From CAYSDL01 sp964429875 (GTDB lineage: Bacteria > Fidelibacterota > Marinisomatia > SCGC-AAA003-L08 > D37C17), in assembly GCA_964429875.1 (NCBI GenBank), contig CAYSDL010000020.1, positions 1 to 21,291 of the forward strand: a stretch of 21,291 nt of DNA. Direction: 5' to 3'. This document shows positions 13,469-20,943 of this stretch, piece after piece. The translations under genes and the position numbers were made by a program. The notes beneath the pieces are model-generated. The model was not told where the DNA came from. It saw only the letters and a program-made list of their open reading frames with translations, and ran no database searches. The stretch's first letter is position 1; each line of letters starts with the position of its first letter.

Positions 13469-15269
13469 TTATTTGTTCCTTACCATATTCATTGCTTTTA
13501 TTAGACCAATTTAAGATTTGGTTAATTCTTTTATTATTATCTTCTGAAAAAATAATTTCTCTACCCCTACCATCTAGGACAACTCCAACTTCTCCTCCAT
13601 AGACAACGCCTTCAAATTCATTTCCTTTACCAAAACCTAAATCTACATTAGCATTAGGTATTAACGTACAATCATATTCTTCGTTTGGTAATGCTAACAA
13701 AATTAAATCACCAGATTTAATAACTCCTTCATATTTGTTATTTTCTCTGGAAATTATATATGAAAATAATTCTTGATTTTTTTTGTATTGACCAATTGGG
13801 CAAATACAAGAGCCTAGTTTTATAAGACAATCTTTATGGAACACTTCAAGAGCAGCCTGTTCATGTAATGTAGACAAGACTCCAAGCTGAGGCATCATGA
13901 AAATAGAATCAACTGCAATTTGTGTAATCCCTACTGGTAAAAAAGAATCTATTAACATTCTCATTGCCTGTGATCTTCTAGGAGCATGCGAAAGCACTCC
14001 CCCAGAACCAACTATCAAATCAAGTTTTCTCATATCAACAATTGTTTGACCTGATATTTTTTGATCAAAAGTATCTGATATAGTTCTTTCTTGTTGTACT
14101 CCTTTTAAAGAAACAGCAAATTCTTTATGTTGGATAAAAGAAAGTCTCAAAGCCTCTCTAGCTAAGGCTTGTTCAATTTTCAAGTCTTCTAAAGTTTGGG
14201 GTATCGTAGTAGGGCGAATCATTTTATTAGCAATTCTATTAGTCAACTTTAAAGAATCTATTTCAAATGGAACCCACCTTGAAACATTTTCTACTCCAGC
14301 TTCAGATAAAACATTACAAATAGAATAACTCATACCTAGATTAGCACTAACTGTTCTATTAAATTCACCATTAAATACAGAAAAAACATCTGTTGTTGCT
14401 CCTCCAATATCAACTCCTACAACTGATATATTTTCAACTTCAGAAATTTTCTTTATAATTTCACCTACAGCTCCAGGTGTAGGCATAATCGGACAATCAG
14501 TCCACTCCATTAGTTTATTATATCCAGGAGCTTGAGCCATAACGTGCTCCATAAAAAGATCATGAATTTTATCTCTACTAGGTTTTAGATTTTCTTTTTC
14601 TAAAGTAGGTCTAATATTTGGGACCATTAATAAATCTGAAATATTACCTAGTGTATCTTTAACATTATCTTGAGCTTTATCATTACCCGCATAAATAATT
14701 GGGAGCTTATAATTCATCCCTAATCGAGGCTTAGGATTAGCTGTTTTGATAATCTCAGCTAACTCTACAACATGAGAAACAGTTCCCCCATCAACGCCCC
14801 CAGAAAGTAGTACCATATCAGGCCTTAACTCTCTAATCCTTTTTACTTTTTCGTGATAAAGTCTGCCATCATTTGAAGCAAGAATATCCATAACAATTGC
14901 ACCTGCACCCAATGCTGCTCTTTGCGCACTCTCACCTGTCATATTTCTAACAACTCCCCCAACCATCATTTGAAGCCCTCCACCAGCAGAACTCGTAGAT
15001 ATATAAATATCTATTCCCCTTTCACCAGAAGAAGGAGAGATCATGCTCTCACCATTCAAAATTGTTCTTCCAGATAGTTCTTCAAGTTCTATAATTGCAT
15101 TCAAAACTCCTCGAGTGACATCTTCAAATGGAGCTTCTACAGTTGTTGGAGCCTCTCCTCTATATGTTAATCTATATTCACCATCTTTATATTCAATCAG
15201 AATGGCTTTAGTGGTTGTAGAACCACAATCTGTTGCTAAAATAACTTTGATTTTATCTAATTTAATCAT
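13461..15269 (-). CDS. MutL/GlmL-like ASKHA-fold ATPase
   Basis: The 602-residue protein belongs to the MutL family (not the mismatch-repair MutL), whose known member GlmL is encoded with clostridial glutamate mutase and is thought to reactivate or protect a cobalamin enzyme. ASKHA-fold ATP-binding elements are visible: phosphate-1 ATDCGSTTTKAIL (12-24), LLSGGVDGG (154-162), phosphate-2 GVDIGGATTD (285-294) and the adenosine motif VGSGGVLSH (420-428). An SSAGGGLQMMVGG segment (93-105) and GMSYSICN (312-319) also match the family. A C-terminal part with cysteines 481, 488 and 490, followed by a beta-rich tail, makes it longer than I recall for clostridial GlmL. No mutase subunits (GlmE, GlmS, KamD, KamE or OraE types) lie in the window. 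The ATG at 15267-15269 overlaps the cdsA stop as ATGA. Confidence 0.9.
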   Translation of the reverse strand: MIKLDKIKVILATDCGSTTTKAILIEYKDGEYRLTYRGEAPTTVEAPFEDVTRGVLNAIIELEELSGRTILNGESMISPSSGERGIDIYISTSSAGGGLQMMVGGVVRNMTGESAQRAALGAGAIVMDILASNDGRLYHEKVKRIRELRPDMVLLSGGVDGGTVSHVVELAEIIKTANPKPRLGMNYKLPIIYAGNDKAQDNVKDTLGNISDLLMVPNIRPTLEKENLKPSRDKIHDLFMEHVMAQAPGYNKLMEWTDCPIMPTPGAVGEIIKKISEVENISVVGVDIGGATTDVFSVFNGEFNRTVSANLGMSYSICNVLSEAGVENVSRWVPFEIDSLKLTNRIANKMIRPTTIPQTLEDLKIEQALAREALRLSFIQHKEFAVSLKGVQQERTISDTFDQKISGQTIVDMRKLDLIVGSGGVLSHAPRRSQAMRMLIDSFLPVGITQIAVDSIFMMPQLGVLSTLHEQAALEVFHKDCLIKLGSCICPIGQYKKNQELFSYIISRENNKYEGVIKSGDLILLALPNEEYDCTLIPNANVDLGFGKGNEFEGVVYGGEVGVVLDGRGREIIFSEDNNKRINQILNWSNKSNEYGKEQINV

Positions 15270-16114
15270 CTTACAATATAAACATATAGAAGCAATAAAG
15301 GCGATATGATTGCTAATGAATCAAATCTATCTAATATTCCACCATGACCACTTAAAATATTACTAGTATCTTTAATATTAACTTCTCTTTTTAATAATGA
15401 CTCAAAAAAATCTCCAAATTGACTAATTCCTCCAGTAATCAAACCAAGTATCAAAGCACTTATTAGTGATAAATCAATCACACTAAAATGAGCTAATATC
15501 ATTATAAACATAATTGAACCAATCAATCCAGATAATGTGCCTACAACTGTTTTGTTTGGACTAATTTCAGGCATGATTTTTCTTTTTCCAAAGTTTTTAC
15601 CAAAAAAGAAAGCAAATGTATCACATATCCAAAGTGAAAAAAACATAACTAATGTTAGCTCTGCTCCAGCAATCAATCTAACATATACTAAAGAATTAAT
15701 AAATAAACCAATCCAAACAAATCCAAAAATATTAGATGAAATATTTAATAATGGAGTATTTTTTTTTCGAAGGACTTCATAAACCATTGATACTATTGTA
15801 AATAAAATAAAACACCAAAATAAAGTATCACTATATTCAACAAAATGAGATTTAATATTAGAAATTGGAATTTGAGATAAGTTTGAATAATATGTAAAAA
15901 AATAACTACCAATAATTAATAATAATTGACCGATTAGAAGCAATGTAAATGAAGGAGTTGCAGATTTTTTTTTCAGCAAATTATTATATTCAATTGTACC
16001 TAAAATAATAATTGCAGCAATCAGAGAAGTAAATAAATATCCTCCTATATAAATTGATCCAATGATTAATGGAATTCCTAAAAAGTTAACTAACGTTCTT
16101 GATTTATTATTCAT
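15266..16114 (-). CDS. cdsA: Phosphatidate cytidylyltransferase (CDP-diacylglycerol synthase)
   Basis: CdsA makes CDP-diacylglycerol from phosphatidate and CTP in the cytoplasmic membrane, the branch point to all bacterial phospholipids. The 282-residue protein has about eight hydrophobic segments. The family signature is present near the C terminus at residues 239-265 (SLLKREVNIKD, then SGHGGILDRFD). A serine at residue 255 replaces the usual proline before GHGG; the KR, KD, HGG and DRxD residues are intact. A second conserved region, WICDTFAFFFGKNFGK (162-177), carries the metal-binding-type Asp. The ATG at 16112-16114 is 29 bases after the RlpA-like gene. The stop overlaps the MutL-like gene start by four bases, tying that uncharacterised block to this housekeeping gene. 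Confidence 0.95.
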   Translation of the reverse strand: MNNKSRTLVNFLGIPLIIGSIYIGGYLFTSLIAAIIILGTIEYNNLLKKKSATPSFTLLLIGQLLLIIGSYFFTYYSNLSQIPISNIKSHFVEYSDTLFWCFILFTIVSMVYEVLRKKNTPLLNISSNIFGFVWIGLFINSLVYVRLIAGAELTLVMFFSLWICDTFAFFFGKNFGKRKIMPEISPNKTVVGTLSGLIGSIMFIMILAHFSVIDLSLISALILGLITGGISQFGDFFESLLKREVNIKDTSNILSGHGGILDRFDSLAIISPLLLLYVYIVR

Positions 16115-16143
16115 ATTTTTAAAAATTATTAGTATCTAATTTA

Positions 16144-16614
16144 CTAATTATGATGCATATATACATCATCGCCCCATTCAATAATTTCTATTTTAACATT
16201 TGCTGTTCCTTGATCTTTAAAATCTAATTTTAAAGCAGCTCCATATGAACAATCTAATATTCTATCACCTACATATGGGCCTCGATCATTAATTCTTAAA
16301 ATAATTGATTTATTATTATCTAAATTTGTAACTCTTGCAACAGTATTTAATGGGAATTCTTTATGGGCTGCTGTAATTCCATACATATCAAATATTTCCC
16401 CATTAGCAGTTAAATTTCCATGAAATTGCGGGCCATACCATGAAGAGACACCCTTATATATTGTTTTTTTACTATTATAAGTTGAACCAGATTTTTTTTT
16501 GTTAAAATTGTTTGTTTCTTTTTTTTTAACTGATTGATCATTAACATTGTATCTGGGAGAAGCTGTACATGCAATCATAAATAGTAGTATGGTTGCAACA
16601 CAAAACTTATTCAT
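16144..16614 (-). CDS. rlpA: RlpA-like lipoprotein, septal ring lytic transglycosylase family
   Basis: Read from ATG at 16612-16614, this is a 156-residue lipoprotein. The N terminus MNKFCVATILLFMIACTAS is a short signal peptide with a lipobox-like MIAC, so lipidation is expected on Cys16. A Lys/Asn/Ser-rich linker leads to a double-psi beta-barrel domain with GVSSWYGPQFHGNLTANGE, AAHKEFPLNT, VTNLDN and RINDRGPYVGDR. The last motif holds the catalytic Asp of RlpA enzymes, which cleave naked glycan strands. There is no SPOR domain, unlike E. coli RlpA, so septal targeting by that route is unlikely. The reading frame continues upstream to 16680, but the ATG at 16614 gives a proper signal peptide and overlaps the pyrD end by 8 bases with AAGG upstream. 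Confidence 0.9.
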   Translation of the reverse strand: MNKFCVATILLFMIACTASPRYNVNDQSVKKKETNNFNKKKSGSTYNSKKTIYKGVSSWYGPQFHGNLTANGEIFDMYGITAAHKEFPLNTVARVTNLDNNKSIILRINDRGPYVGDRILDCSYGAALKLDFKDQGTANVKIEIIEWGDDVYMHHN

Positions 16615-17521
16615 GATAGCTAACCTTACCTTTAAGTTCAGAAAGATTATCAATGTTATTTTCCTTACAAAAATTTTCAAGATCTGCTAAAATATCAATT
16701 CCAATATTTGGATTCGTATAATTATATGTACCTATTTGAACAAGATCTGCTCCAGCTAATACAAATTCTACTACATCCTGAGCACATGTAATACCTCCAA
16801 TACCAATTATAGGAATCGATATCTCATTATATACCTTATGAACATTCGCAATAGCAATAGGTTTAATAGCCGGGCCTGAGAGACCACCCATTGCGGTGTA
16901 AAGCTTTGGTTTTCTTGTATTTATATTAATACCCATACCAACAACTGTATTTATCGCACTAACTGCATCAGCTCCACCATTTTCAGCTGCTTTAGCTATG
17001 TCTTGAATACAAGTAACATTTGGACTTAATTTCATAATAAGGAGCTTATTCGTAATTTTTCTAATATTTGATGTAAGTTTTTCTGTCATTTCTGAATTAA
17101 CACCAAATTCCATTCCACCTTTTTTAACATTCGGACATGATATATTAATTTCATATCCAACATGATTACTTTCTGATGACTCTAATAACTCAATTGTATC
17201 AATGTATTCTTGGAAGGTTGAGCCAGCTATATTAATGATAACATTTGTTTTTAATTGTTTTAAATAGGGTATTTTTTCTTTACAGAACTGCTCAACACCT
17301 AAATTAGCTAGACCTATTGAATTCAACATTCCTGAAGATGTTTCTGCTATTCTTGGTGGGGGATTTCCTTCACGAGGTTTCAAAGTTACTGACTTAGTTA
17401 CAATGCCCCCTAATTCATCTACCTTTGCTATATCACTTACCTCATGACCATATCCATATGTTCCACTTGCAACCAAGATAGGACTTTTAAAGATTATGTT
17501 ATTAATGGTTAAAGCAAACAT
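16607..17521 (-). CDS. pyrD: Dihydroorotate dehydrogenase, class 1B catalytic subunit
   Basis: PyrD oxidises dihydroorotate to orotate with FMN, the fourth step of pyrimidine synthesis. From ATG at 17519-17521 it has 304 residues, normal for class 1. Features are SPILVASGTYG, GGIVTKSVTLKPREGNPPPR (with the FMN-contacting Lys), MLNSIGLANLG, EINISCPNV with the catalytic base Cys129 that marks class 1, KLSPNV, AINTVVGMGI, GGLSGPAIKPIAI and GIGGI. The cysteine base and the adjacent pyrK place it in class 1B, which passes electrons to NAD. The frame also contains a TTG two codons upstream, but AAAGGAT is spaced correctly only for the ATG. It overlaps pyrK by 20 bases. Confidence 0.96.
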   Translation of the reverse strand: MFALTINNIIFKSPILVASGTYGYGHEVSDIAKVDELGGIVTKSVTLKPREGNPPPRIAETSSGMLNSIGLANLGVEQFCKEKIPYLKQLKTNVIINIAGSTFQEYIDTIELLESSESNHVGYEINISCPNVKKGGMEFGVNSEMTEKLTSNIRKITNKLLIMKLSPNVTCIQDIAKAAENGGADAVSAINTVVGMGININTRKPKLYTAMGGLSGPAIKPIAIANVHKVYNEISIPIIGIGGITCAQDVVEFVLAGADLVQIGTYNYTNPNIGIDILADLENFCKENNIDNLSELKGKVSYHE

Positions 17522-18305
17522 TATCAATATCCTTTACATTAAATACCGGACCATCTAAACATGCTAAAGCATATTTTTCTCGATATGAATCATTTTTAAT
17601 ATCTTTATTTAAGGTCACTGTGCATCCTTGACAAATTCCAACTCCGCAAGCCATAATAGTCTCAAGTGCTAAGTCACACTCTATTTCATTTATAAGAGAA
17701 TAGTTAGCTATAGCATTCATCATACCAGGTGGTCCACAAGTAAATATTTTATGTTTATCAGTATTTCTTTTTTTCAATATTTTTTCTAAAGCAATTAATA
17801 CATTGCCTTTGATACCATATTCATCAAGATCAGTAGATAAAAAAATATTATTTTGTGGATCATGATCCATAAAATGTTCTTCTTTTTTTCTAGCACCCAT
17901 AATAAGATGATGCTCAATTTTCATTGATAATAACATATTATGAAGATTTATAATTGGAGCAATTCCAACGCCACCTCCTATTAAAATAGGATGATAAGTA
18001 TTAAAATCTTTCCAAAAATTACCTAACGGCCCAGTAATATCGACTTTATCATTTTCACTCCATTGACTCATAATCTTCGTACCCTCGCCAAAAACTTTAT
18101 ATATTATACTAATTTTATCTTTTTCTTGAGATGCAATACTCATAGGTCTTCTCATAACATTAATCCAATTTTCCATTGGAAGAATGTTTATAAATTGTCC
18201 AGGCTTAGATTCTTTAGATATTTTTGGAGAGTAGAGATAGGCTTGATAAATATTGTCTGCAATTTGACAATTACTTACGACAGTTGCAATTTCATTATAT
18301 ATCAT
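17502..18305 (-). CDS. pyrK: Dihydroorotate dehydrogenase electron transfer subunit
   Basis: PyrK carries FAD and a [2Fe-2S] cluster and links FMN in PyrD to NAD. The 267-residue protein has the ferredoxin-reductase layout: an FAD-binding RRPMSIAS (52-59), GEGTKIMSQW (73-82), ITGPLGNFW (90-98), the nucleotide-binding HPILIGGGVGIAP (105-117) and TCGPPGMM (189-196). It ends with the cluster ligands C220, C225, C228 and C249 (CGVGICQGC, spacing C-x4-C-x2-C-x20-C). The ATG directly follows the stop of the TPR lipoprotein gene with no spacer, and pyrD begins inside its last codons. All four ligand cysteines are intact. Confidence 0.96.
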   Translation of the reverse strand: MIYNEIATVVSNCQIADNIYQAYLYSPKISKESKPGQFINILPMENWINVMRRPMSIASQEKDKISIIYKVFGEGTKIMSQWSENDKVDITGPLGNFWKDFNTYHPILIGGGVGIAPIINLHNMLLSMKIEHHLIMGARKKEEHFMDHDPQNNIFLSTDLDEYGIKGNVLIALEKILKKRNTDKHKIFTCGPPGMMNAIANYSLINEIECDLALETIMACGVGICQGCTVTLNKDIKNDSYREKYALACLDGPVFNVKDIDNVCFNH

Positions 18306-20645
18306 TTATTGATTAGCCTTTGCATCATTATTTATATCTTCATTATTCTCAATTGGTTCCTCAATAATTTGAGTAGTATCAATTTCTTCTGATTTAAAAA
18401 AATCATTATATAGGCTATTATACCATAAAAAATCTAAGCTATCTGAAGCAATAGTACCAATAGATTTAAAGGGTTCTTTTTTCAATGAGCTAAGTATTAT
18501 ACTATTATAAATTGAGCTATCTTGATTTACATTTGCAAACAATAGCGAATCCCAATTATTCTCTGGTTCAAGATATATTAATGAAGCAAGTGAAGAATTA
18601 ACATAATTAGGCGTAGAGTTATTATTAATAATTTCTTTATAATAATTTAAAGCCTGCTCATCAAAATTAACTTCTTTAAACAAGAAATGGGCTAAATTAA
18701 TTTTAATAGAATCAATATTTACACCATCAGGATTATCAGAAATTATTGTATCGTAGGCTTGTTTATTTTCAGCATAATCTTCTAATGAAGATTTAAGTGA
18801 TTCAGAATAAGATTTTAAAGAAAAATTCTTACCTGAAGATATTGATTTTTCAAGATAATACAATGAGGAATCAACATTAATGTTATCATTTATCCAAAAC
18901 CAAGCCTTTTTATAATTAATTGACTGTTCCAAATTATCAGATTCTGAAACTAACATATCTTTAATCTCAGATAATCTGGATTGAATAGTCGGATAATATT
19001 GTCCTTCTTCATAATTAGATAAGTACATATTATAATAATCAATTGAATTTGATATATCATTATATATATAATCACTTATATAACCTGCAGAGTATAGTGA
19101 TTTTTCATCTTCAAATTCTTTATGCAAAGATAAAAACATATCGATGGACACCTCATATGATTCAGATAACAAATCCCATGCTTGATTTCTCCTTGATTCC
19201 ATTGGATCTGACATAACGTTTGAGGAATAAACTGAATTAGGGAAATTAGTTTCAATAATTTCATCCCAATTTGAAAGAGGTTCTTCAATATCTAAGATAA
19301 TCAATGATTTAAGAGCAAAATTAGATTCAGGAAATTTGTTAACAATTTGTTTAAACTTAACTAAAGATGAATCAACGGAATTAAGATCAAAATATAATAA
19401 ATATGCTAAATGATATGATAACGAATCTAAATTATTAGTTTTAAAATCATCTGGCAATGGAATCATAAATTCATTATCTCCACTATTTTCAGGATTTTCA
19501 AAACCTGTCATAGAATTAGTATAATCAATTTCTTCTAATGTATTTTTATAATCTAAAATTAATTCTATATACTTTTCAGATTTTTTACCATATTCTGAAT
19601 TTGATGAACTTTCAATAGAATTTTCAAAATTTTCTTCGGCCTTTTCATAATTATAATAAAACTTAAACTCTATTTCTCCAAGCAGGTAATATGCATGAGA
19701 AAGTAAATTTTTAGAGGACATACTTTCATTATTGTTTGATATAAGTAGATCTAATATTTCTTGGGCCTTGCTATATTCACCTGAAAGTATATAAACCTCA
19801 GCTTTTTGTATGTTATATTCATTTATTTCAGATGTCTTTATTGTATTAGAAATTAAATCCTCTAGACGATGAATGACCAAATCATATTGATGTTCTAAAA
19901 TACTATAATCAATCCATTTTTGTATTAGTTCTTTATTAATAGTATCATAACTAATTAATTTTTCTATTTCATTTATATATTGGATACAATCACTTATTTC
20001 ATTTAACTCTTCACTAATATTTAAGAGTTTATTATAAATATTTATTTTTTCAAAATCTCTAACTGCATATTGGACTGCAAGCAAATAATATTTTTTTTCA
20101 TCCTCAATGTTTACCTCAAATTTTGAAATATTTGCTCCTAGTAGATAGAGTAAAAATTTATTTTTTTCACTTATTGAGGATAATAATGATAATTTGTTTT
20201 TAGCTTTTTCTACATTGCCAATTTTCAAATCGATGTATCCCATCCAAATATTGGATTCATCATAAAAATTACTTTGGGGAAATTCTTCACATAACTTAGT
20301 GAAATAATAATTTGCTGCAGTGATTCTATCAATCAAATAACTTGATTTTCCTAAAATAAAATATGCATCATCCAAATATTTAGTATTATAGAATTGTTGT
20401 TCAATTATTAAAGCATTTTCTATAGCTTCTTCTAATAATGAAATTGCAGAACTAGGAATCTCATCATTGTTTGTTTGGTCTAATGCAATAATTTCAGCTG
20501 CATCATTGTAGGATTTCTCAGCTGCATAGAAGGTATTATAATAAGCTAAAAAACTACTCTTTGATTTTCTTATTGAAGCTGAATTGGAACAAGAGTAAAT
20601 TATTAATAAGCAAATAAATAGTATATATTTTATTATTAATTTCAA
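18306..20645 (-). CDS. Large TPR-repeat lipoprotein
   Basis: The 779-residue protein starts with a signal peptide and lipobox (LIIYSCS, lipidated Cys19), so it should be anchored in the outer membrane or periplasm. The rest is largely helical tetratricopeptide-like repeats, for example around AYYNTFYAAEKSYNDAAEII (34-53), segments near 110-160 and 280-360, and FKQIVNKFPESNFA. It is acidic and Ser/Asn-rich, ending in a low-complexity Glu/Asn/Asp tail. The N-terminal YYNTFY-containing stretch after the lipobox recalls SprE/PorW-type TPR lipoproteins of the Bacteroidota, but that resemblance is from memory and weak. The start appears to be TTG at 20643-20645, because an in-frame TAG lies two codons upstream and no Met occurs near the signal peptide. 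Shine-Dalgarno support is poor. pyrK follows directly. Confidence 0.88.
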   Translation of the reverse strand: MKLIIKYILFICLLIIYSCSNSASIRKSKSSFLAYYNTFYAAEKSYNDAAEIIALDQTNNDEIPSSAISLLEEAIENALIIEQQFYNTKYLDDAYFILGKSSYLIDRITAANYYFTKLCEEFPQSNFYDESNIWMGYIDLKIGNVEKAKNKLSLLSSISEKNKFLLYLLGANISKFEVNIEDEKKYYLLAVQYAVRDFEKINIYNKLLNISEELNEISDCIQYINEIEKLISYDTINKELIQKWIDYSILEHQYDLVIHRLEDLISNTIKTSEINEYNIQKAEVYILSGEYSKAQEILDLLISNNNESMSSKNLLSHAYYLLGEIEFKFYYNYEKAEENFENSIESSSNSEYGKKSEKYIELILDYKNTLEEIDYTNSMTGFENPENSGDNEFMIPLPDDFKTNNLDSLSYHLAYLLYFDLNSVDSSLVKFKQIVNKFPESNFALKSLIILDIEEPLSNWDEIIETNFPNSVYSSNVMSDPMESRRNQAWDLLSESYEVSIDMFLSLHKEFEDEKSLYSAGYISDYIYNDISNSIDYYNMYLSNYEEGQYYPTIQSRLSEIKDMLVSESDNLEQSINYKKAWFWINDNINVDSSLYYLEKSISSGKNFSLKSYSESLKSSLEDYAENKQAYDTIISDNPDGVNIDSIKINLAHFLFKEVNFDEQALNYYKEIINNNSTPNYVNSSLASLIYLEPENNWDSLLFANVNQDSSIYNSIILSSLKKEPFKSIGTIASDSLDFLWYNSLYNDFFKSEEIDTTQIIEEPIENNEDINNDAKANQ

Positions 20646-20648
20646 AAG

Positions 20649-20933
20649 CTACATCTTACAACTATTTATCTTATAAACATTATAGTCTACTCCAGTTGCT
20701 TTTAATTTAAGAATTTCATTCATTAATTGTTCTGCGCTATGATCTTTTCCAATATTTATATTAATCACTTGATTATTAGTTAGAATAAATTTCATATCAT
20801 GTGTTGATAGAGATTCGATAGTAACAATACTACTAATATGAATAATTAATGATTTAACATTTGGTGTACCATCAGGATTTAATATGGTATATGTAAACTT
20901 AACAAAAGGTGAATTAATTGAATCATCTGACAT
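20649..20933 (-). CDS. Small conserved-looking protein of unknown function
   Basis: The 94-residue cytoplasmic-looking protein has no signal peptide or membrane segment. I do not recognise it. The pattern suggests beta strands at about 28-40 (LIIHISSIVTIES) and 47-62 (MKFILTNNQVININIG), then an amphipathic helix (SAEQLMNEILKLKATG) and a final strand (VDYNVYKI), a compact alpha/beta domain. The ATG at 20931-20933 has a strong AGGGGAT about 6 bases upstream, one of the clearest ribosome binding sites in the window. It lies between the S9 peptidase gene (10 bases) and the TPR lipoprotein gene (3 bases). Confidence 0.75.
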   Translation of the reverse strand: MSDDSINSPFVKFTYTILNPDGTPNVKSLIIHISSIVTIESLSTHDMKFILTNNQVININIGKDHSAEQLMNEILKLKATGVDYNVYKINSCKM

Positions 20934-20943
20934 ACTTAATCCC

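Noticed and set aside
13461..15269. DNA mismatch repair MutL
   Set aside because: The name is shared only; the motifs are of the ASKHA (actin/Hsp70-like) fold, not the GHKL fold of mismatch-repair MutL.
8719..15269. Rnf or ATP-synthase-type respiratory complex
   Set aside because: The sandwich protein recalls RnfC in one segment, but there are no iron-sulfur ligand clusters, flavin sites or RnfA/D/E-like sequences among the membrane proteins.
16615..16680. Upstream extension of the RlpA-like gene to 16680
   Set aside because: The extra 22 residues would precede the signal peptide, overlap pyrD further and lack ribosome-binding support. ATG at 16612-16614 gives a proper lipoprotein signal.
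17522..17527. TTG start for pyrD two codons upstream of the ATG
   Set aside because: The Shine-Dalgarno motif would be only about 2 bases from TTG; spacing suits the ATG at 17519-17521.
19076..19288. Second minus-strand frame inside the TPR lipoprotein gene
   Set aside because: It is fully internal to a continuous 779-residue frame with no independent start signal or recognisable product.
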